In this document: positions 59,517 to 64,000 of the stretch, piece by piece
How positions within the stretch are numbered: the first letter of the stretch is position 1
Layout of the letters: each line of letters starts with the position of its first letter
NCBI RefSeq assembly: GCF_001544475.1
Contig: NZ_FCNW02000003.1
Location: forward strand, 62,001 to 126,000
Reading direction: 5' to 3'
Length of the DNA: 64,000 nt
From: Caballeronia humi
Lineage (GTDB): Bacteria; Pseudomonadota; Gammaproteobacteria; Burkholderiales; Burkholderiaceae
Translations under genes and position numbers: made by a program
Notes under the pieces: generated by a model
What the model saw: only the letters and a program-made list of their open reading frames with translations
What the model was told of the DNA's origin: nothing
Database searches by the model: none

Positions 59517-59552
59517 GGATTCTCATGCGGTTGCAATAGTTGACTAGGCAGG

Positions 59553-59581
59553 ATTATAGGATTGCTCTTAGGGCGGAGCAA
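59553..59581 (-). promoter_or_regulatory. Promoter of the marR-emr operon with embedded operator
   Basis: On the minus strand: TTGCTC (59576-59581), a 17-bp spacer and a perfect TATAAT (59553-59558). The inverted repeat TTGCTC/GAGCAA (59562-59567 and 59576-59581) covers the -35 box and spacer. A second element TAGTTGACTA lies at 59537-59546 just downstream of the -10. Both are well placed for MarR autorepression. Confidence 0.65.
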
Positions 59582-59701
59582 GAAGTTTATGGAGACGCTT
59601 AAAAGTGGCCCGGGATGTGCTTTGACGAAAATCGACAACGGTCGCGCGGCTTTCGGGTTATGTCCTATTGTCAAATGCGCTGAGAAGCAGACATATCTGC
59701 G

Positions 59702-59710
59702 TGCTATACT
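59702..59710 (+). promoter_or_regulatory. typA: Extended -10 promoter candidate for typA
   Basis: TGCTATACT gives a TGn extension and TATACT (59705-59710, five of six matches). No good -35 lies 17 bp upstream, as expected for an extended -10 promoter. Transcription would start near 59717, giving a leader of about 135 nt. The rest of the 336-bp marR-typA gap shows nothing else. Confidence 0.45.
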
Positions 59711-59852
59711 TTCGGGTTCCCATTGCGCCGAGTGCTCGATTCAGACATCGAGACGTTCTTGCTTGAGTCCCCGAGCGAGCGACTACGGATAGCGCGAGCA
59801 CCTTCGAAACTCGTCGAAGCTCGCACCGACGGCGCCCAACTGCACAGATCCT

Positions 59853-61679
59853 ATGACTCGCGCCCTCCGCAACATCGCCATCATTGCCCACGTCGACCAC
59901 GGCAAGACCACGCTCGTCGACCAGCTTCTCCGCCAGTCCGGCACGTTCCGGGAAAACCAGGCGGTCGTCGAACGCGTCATGGACTCGAACGACATCGAAA
60001 AGGAACGTGGCATCACGATTCTTGCGAAGAACTGCGCGGTGGAATACGAAGGCACGCACATCAACATCGTCGACACGCCCGGACACGCGGACTTCGGCGG
60101 TGAAGTGGAGCGCGTGCTCTCGATGGTCGACTCGGTGCTGTTGCTCGTCGATGCCGTCGAAGGCCCGATGCCGCAAACGCGCTTCGTGACCAAAAAGGCG
60201 CTGGCGCTTGGTTTGAAGCCGATCGTCGTGATCAACAAGGTGGACCGCCCGGGCGCGCGTATCGACTGGGTGATCAACCAGACGTTCGATCTCTTCGACA
60301 AGCTTGGCGCCACCGAAGAACAGCTCGATTTCCCGATCGTCTACGCGTCGGGCCTGAATGGCTATGCCGACCTGAACCCCGAAGTGCGCGAAGGCACGAT
60401 GCGCCCGCTCTTCGAAGCGATCCTGGAACACGTGCCGGTCCGCCCGTCGGATCCGGACGCGCCGCTGCAACTGCAAATCACCTCGCTCGACTATTCGACC
60501 TACGTCGGCCGGATCGGCGTCGGGCGCGTCGCGCGCGGGCGTATCCGCCCGGGCATGGCGGTCGCCGTGCGTTCGGGCCCGGACGGCGCGATCATCAACC
60601 GCAAGATCAACCAGGTGCTGTCGTTCCGTGGCCTCGAGCGCGTGCAGGTCGAGGAAGCGCAGGCGGGCGACATCGTTTTGATCAACGGTATCGATGAAAT
60701 CGGCATCGGCGTTACGATTTGCGCACCGGAAGCGCCGGAAGCGCTACCGATGATCACCGTCGACGAACCGACGCTCACGATGAACTTCCTCGTGAATTCG
60801 TCGCCGCTCGCGGGTCGTGAAGGCAAGTTCGTGACGAGCCGCCAGATCCGCGATCGTCTGATGAAGGAACTGAATCACAACGTCGCGCTGCGTGTGAAGG
60901 AAACCGGCGACGAAACCACGTTCGAAGTGGCGGGCCGCGGTGAATTGCACCTGACGATTCTCGTGGAAAACATGCGCCGTGAAGGCTATGAGCTTGCGGT
61001 GTCGCGTCCGCGCGTGGTGATGCATGAGGTCGACGGCGTGAAGCACGAGCCGTACGAAAACCTGACCGTCGACATGGAAGATGCGCACCAGGGCGGCGTG
61101 ATGGAAGAACTGGGCCGCCGCAAGGGCGAAATGCTCGACATGGCGTCGGACGGCCGCGGTCGCACGCGTCTTGAATACAAGATCGCGGCACGTGGCCTGA
61201 TTGGCTTTCAGGGCGAGTTCCTGACGCTCACGCGCGGTACGGGCCTGATGAGCCACACGTTCGATTCCTACGCGCCGGTCAAGGAAGGCGCGGTCGGCGA
61301 GCGCCGCAACGGCGTGCTGATTTCGCAGGACGACGGCGCGGCCGTCGCCTACGCGCTGTGGAAGTTGCAGGATCGCGGCCGCATGTTCGTGTCGCCGGGC
61401 GATGCACTGTACGAAGGCATGATCATCGGCATTCACAGCCGCGACAACGACCTCGTCGTGAACCCGATCAAGGGCAAGCAGTTGACCAACGTGCGTTCGT
61501 CGGGCACCGACGAAGCCGTGCGCCTCGTGCCGCCGATCCAGATGTCGCTGGAATACGCGGTCGAATTCATCGATGACGACGAACTCGTCGAAGTGACGCC
61601 GCAATCGATCCGTCTGCGCAAGCGTCATCTGAAGGAACACGAGCGCCGCCGCGCGAGCCGCGAAGGCGCCGTCGACTAA
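59853..61679 (+). CDS. typA: Ribosome-associated GTPase TypA/BipA
   Basis: Translational GTPase of 608 residues involved in 50S assembly and stress adaptation. G1 [20 protein letters not shown] at residue 8 onward, switch region [16 protein letters not shown]3 [16 protein letters not shown] and G4 NKVD are intact. The EF-G-like domains follow, with RFVSPGD-like [20 protein letters not shown] near the C terminus (the BipA-specific domain). Length matches family. An intrinsic UUCG-loop terminator follows. Confidence 0.96.
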   Translation: MTRALRNIAIIAHVDHGKTTLVDQLLRQSGTFRENQAVVERVMDSNDIEKERGITILAKNCAVEYEGTHINIVDTPGHADFGGEVERVLSMVDSVLLLVDAVEGPMPQTRFVTKKALALGLKPIVVINKVDRPGARIDWVINQTFDLFDKLGATEEQLDFPIVYASGLNGYADLNPEVREGTMRPLFEAILEHVPVRPSDPDAPLQLQITSLDYSTYVGRIGVGRVARGRIRPGMAVAVRSGPDGAIINRKINQVLSFRGLERVQVEEAQAGDIVLINGIDEIGIGVTICAPEAPEALPMITVDEPTLTMNFLVNSSPLAGREGKFVTSRQIRDRLMKELNHNVALRVKETGDETTFEVAGRGELHLTILVENMRREGYELAVSRPRVVMHEVDGVKHEPYENLTVDMEDAHQGGVMEELGRRKGEMLDMASDGRGRTRLEYKIAARGLIGFQGEFLTLTRGTGLMSHTFDSYAPVKEGAVGERRNGVLISQDDGAAVAYALWKLQDRGRMFVSPGDALYEGMIIGIHSRDNDLVVNPIKGKQLTNVRSSGTDEAVRLVPPIQMSLEYAVEFIDDDELVEVTPQSIRLRKRHLKEHERRRASREGAVD

Positions 61680-61708
61680 GTTCGACAGCCTCGCTAATAG
61701 TGTTTACC

Positions 61709-61731
61709 AAGCCGCCTTCGGGCGGCTTTTT
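61709..61731 (+). terminator. Intrinsic terminator of typA
   Basis: AAGCCGCC (61709-61716) pairs with GGCGGCTT (61721-61728) around a TTCG tetraloop, followed by T to 61731. It is 30 bp past the typA stop. Confidence 0.92.
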
Positions 61732-61842
61732 CGTTGGCTGAAGCGCTGCAAAGCACTCTTGTTTTATTCAGCGAACGCCCGCACATGCTCGTTGCGACAG
61801 GGCGTGAGGTGCGACCATCGGCTATATCGACTATGTGTTGTG

Positions 61843-61851
61843 TGCTATGCT
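61843..61851 (+). promoter_or_regulatory. sucA: Extended -10 promoter candidate for sucA
   Basis: TGCTATGCT has a TGn extension and TATGCT (61846-61851). Transcription from about 61858 gives a leader of about 130 nt that contains the structured element described next. No clear -35 box. Confidence 0.45.
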
Positions 61852-61878
61852 AGTCAGATGTTTTGCCGCTTTTTAGGT

Positions 61879-61980
61879 CCTTCCAAGCAGACTTGATTCG
61901 CGCAATCCGCCAAACGGTCAGGCCGTGTCGCGGAAGGTTTCTTAACCCGCTATTTCTCGAGAAACTCGAAGAAAGGTGAG
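61879..61980 (+). ncRNA. Candidate structured sucA leader (sucA RNA motif)
   Basis: The 5' UTR of sucA can fold into three elements. CCTTCC (61879-61884) pairs with GGAAGG (61932-61937). Inside is a small hairpin ACGG/CCGT (61914-61926). Next to the gene TTTCTCGAG (61953-61961) pairs with CTCGAAGAAA (61965-61974; one bulged A), ending at the ribosome binding site AAGGTGAG. A conserved sucA RNA motif is known in the 5' UTRs of sucA genes of Burkholderiales, with pairing that involves the Shine-Dalgarno. Position and SD overlap match, but I cannot run the covariance model. Confidence 0.55.
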
Positions 61981-61987
61981 CGTAAAA

Positions 61988-64000
<2,013 letters not shown>

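Overview
The window is a contiguous piece of a high-GC chromosome. Gene content and order point to a betaproteobacterium of the Burkholderiaceae, most likely Burkholderia sensu lato (Paraburkholderia or Caballeronia). The main pointers are a DUF2844/DUF3443 pair, a YadA-type adhesin remnant, BamC, an Emr-type efflux operon with its own NodT-like outer membrane factor, a rimP-nusA-infB-rbfA-truB operon and a sucA gene with a structured leader. The genus assignment is inference; there is no rRNA to anchor it.

Left part (1-12990): the end of a kdp potassium operon (kdpD, kdpE), a convergent NAD(P)-binding protein, then a leftward tripartite RND efflux operon (mdtA-mdtB-mdtC) without a neighbouring outer membrane factor, and an IclR regulator. 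From 12991 to 24000 lie a candidate small RNA, a lactate permease, a DJ-1/PfpI protein, a small lipoprotein, a large MscS-family channel, a cysteine dioxygenase divergent from an Lrp/AsnC regulator, and a FUSC-family membrane protein. Next comes a complete, translationally coupled recC-recB-recD operon (24165-33396) followed by arfB.

Middle part (34016-44771) is accessory in character. It holds a frameshifted C-terminal remnant of a trimeric autotransporter, an N-terminally truncated OmpA-like domain, the DUF3443/DUF2844 pair, bamC, a second candidate small RNA, several small secreted or hypothetical proteins, a YdcF-like protein, a lone DUF4096 transposase-derived protein and an aminotransferase.

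Right part (44772-64000) is core information processing and central metabolism. It runs scpB, rluB, then rimP-nusA-infB-rbfA-truB behind a leader that contains an intrinsic terminator. A leftward marR-OMF-emrA-emrB efflux operon, typA, and the 5' two thirds of sucA follow.

I see no CRISPR array, prophage, restriction system, intact insertion sequence, rRNA or tRNA. The most interesting leads are two intergenic candidate small RNAs with hairpin-plus-terminator architecture (about 13168-13336 and 38600-38765), the twin DTG/DSG motifs in the DUF3443 lipoprotein, the attenuator-like leader of the nusA operon, the structured sucA leader, and low-complexity insertions in MdtC, the FUSC protein and RluB.
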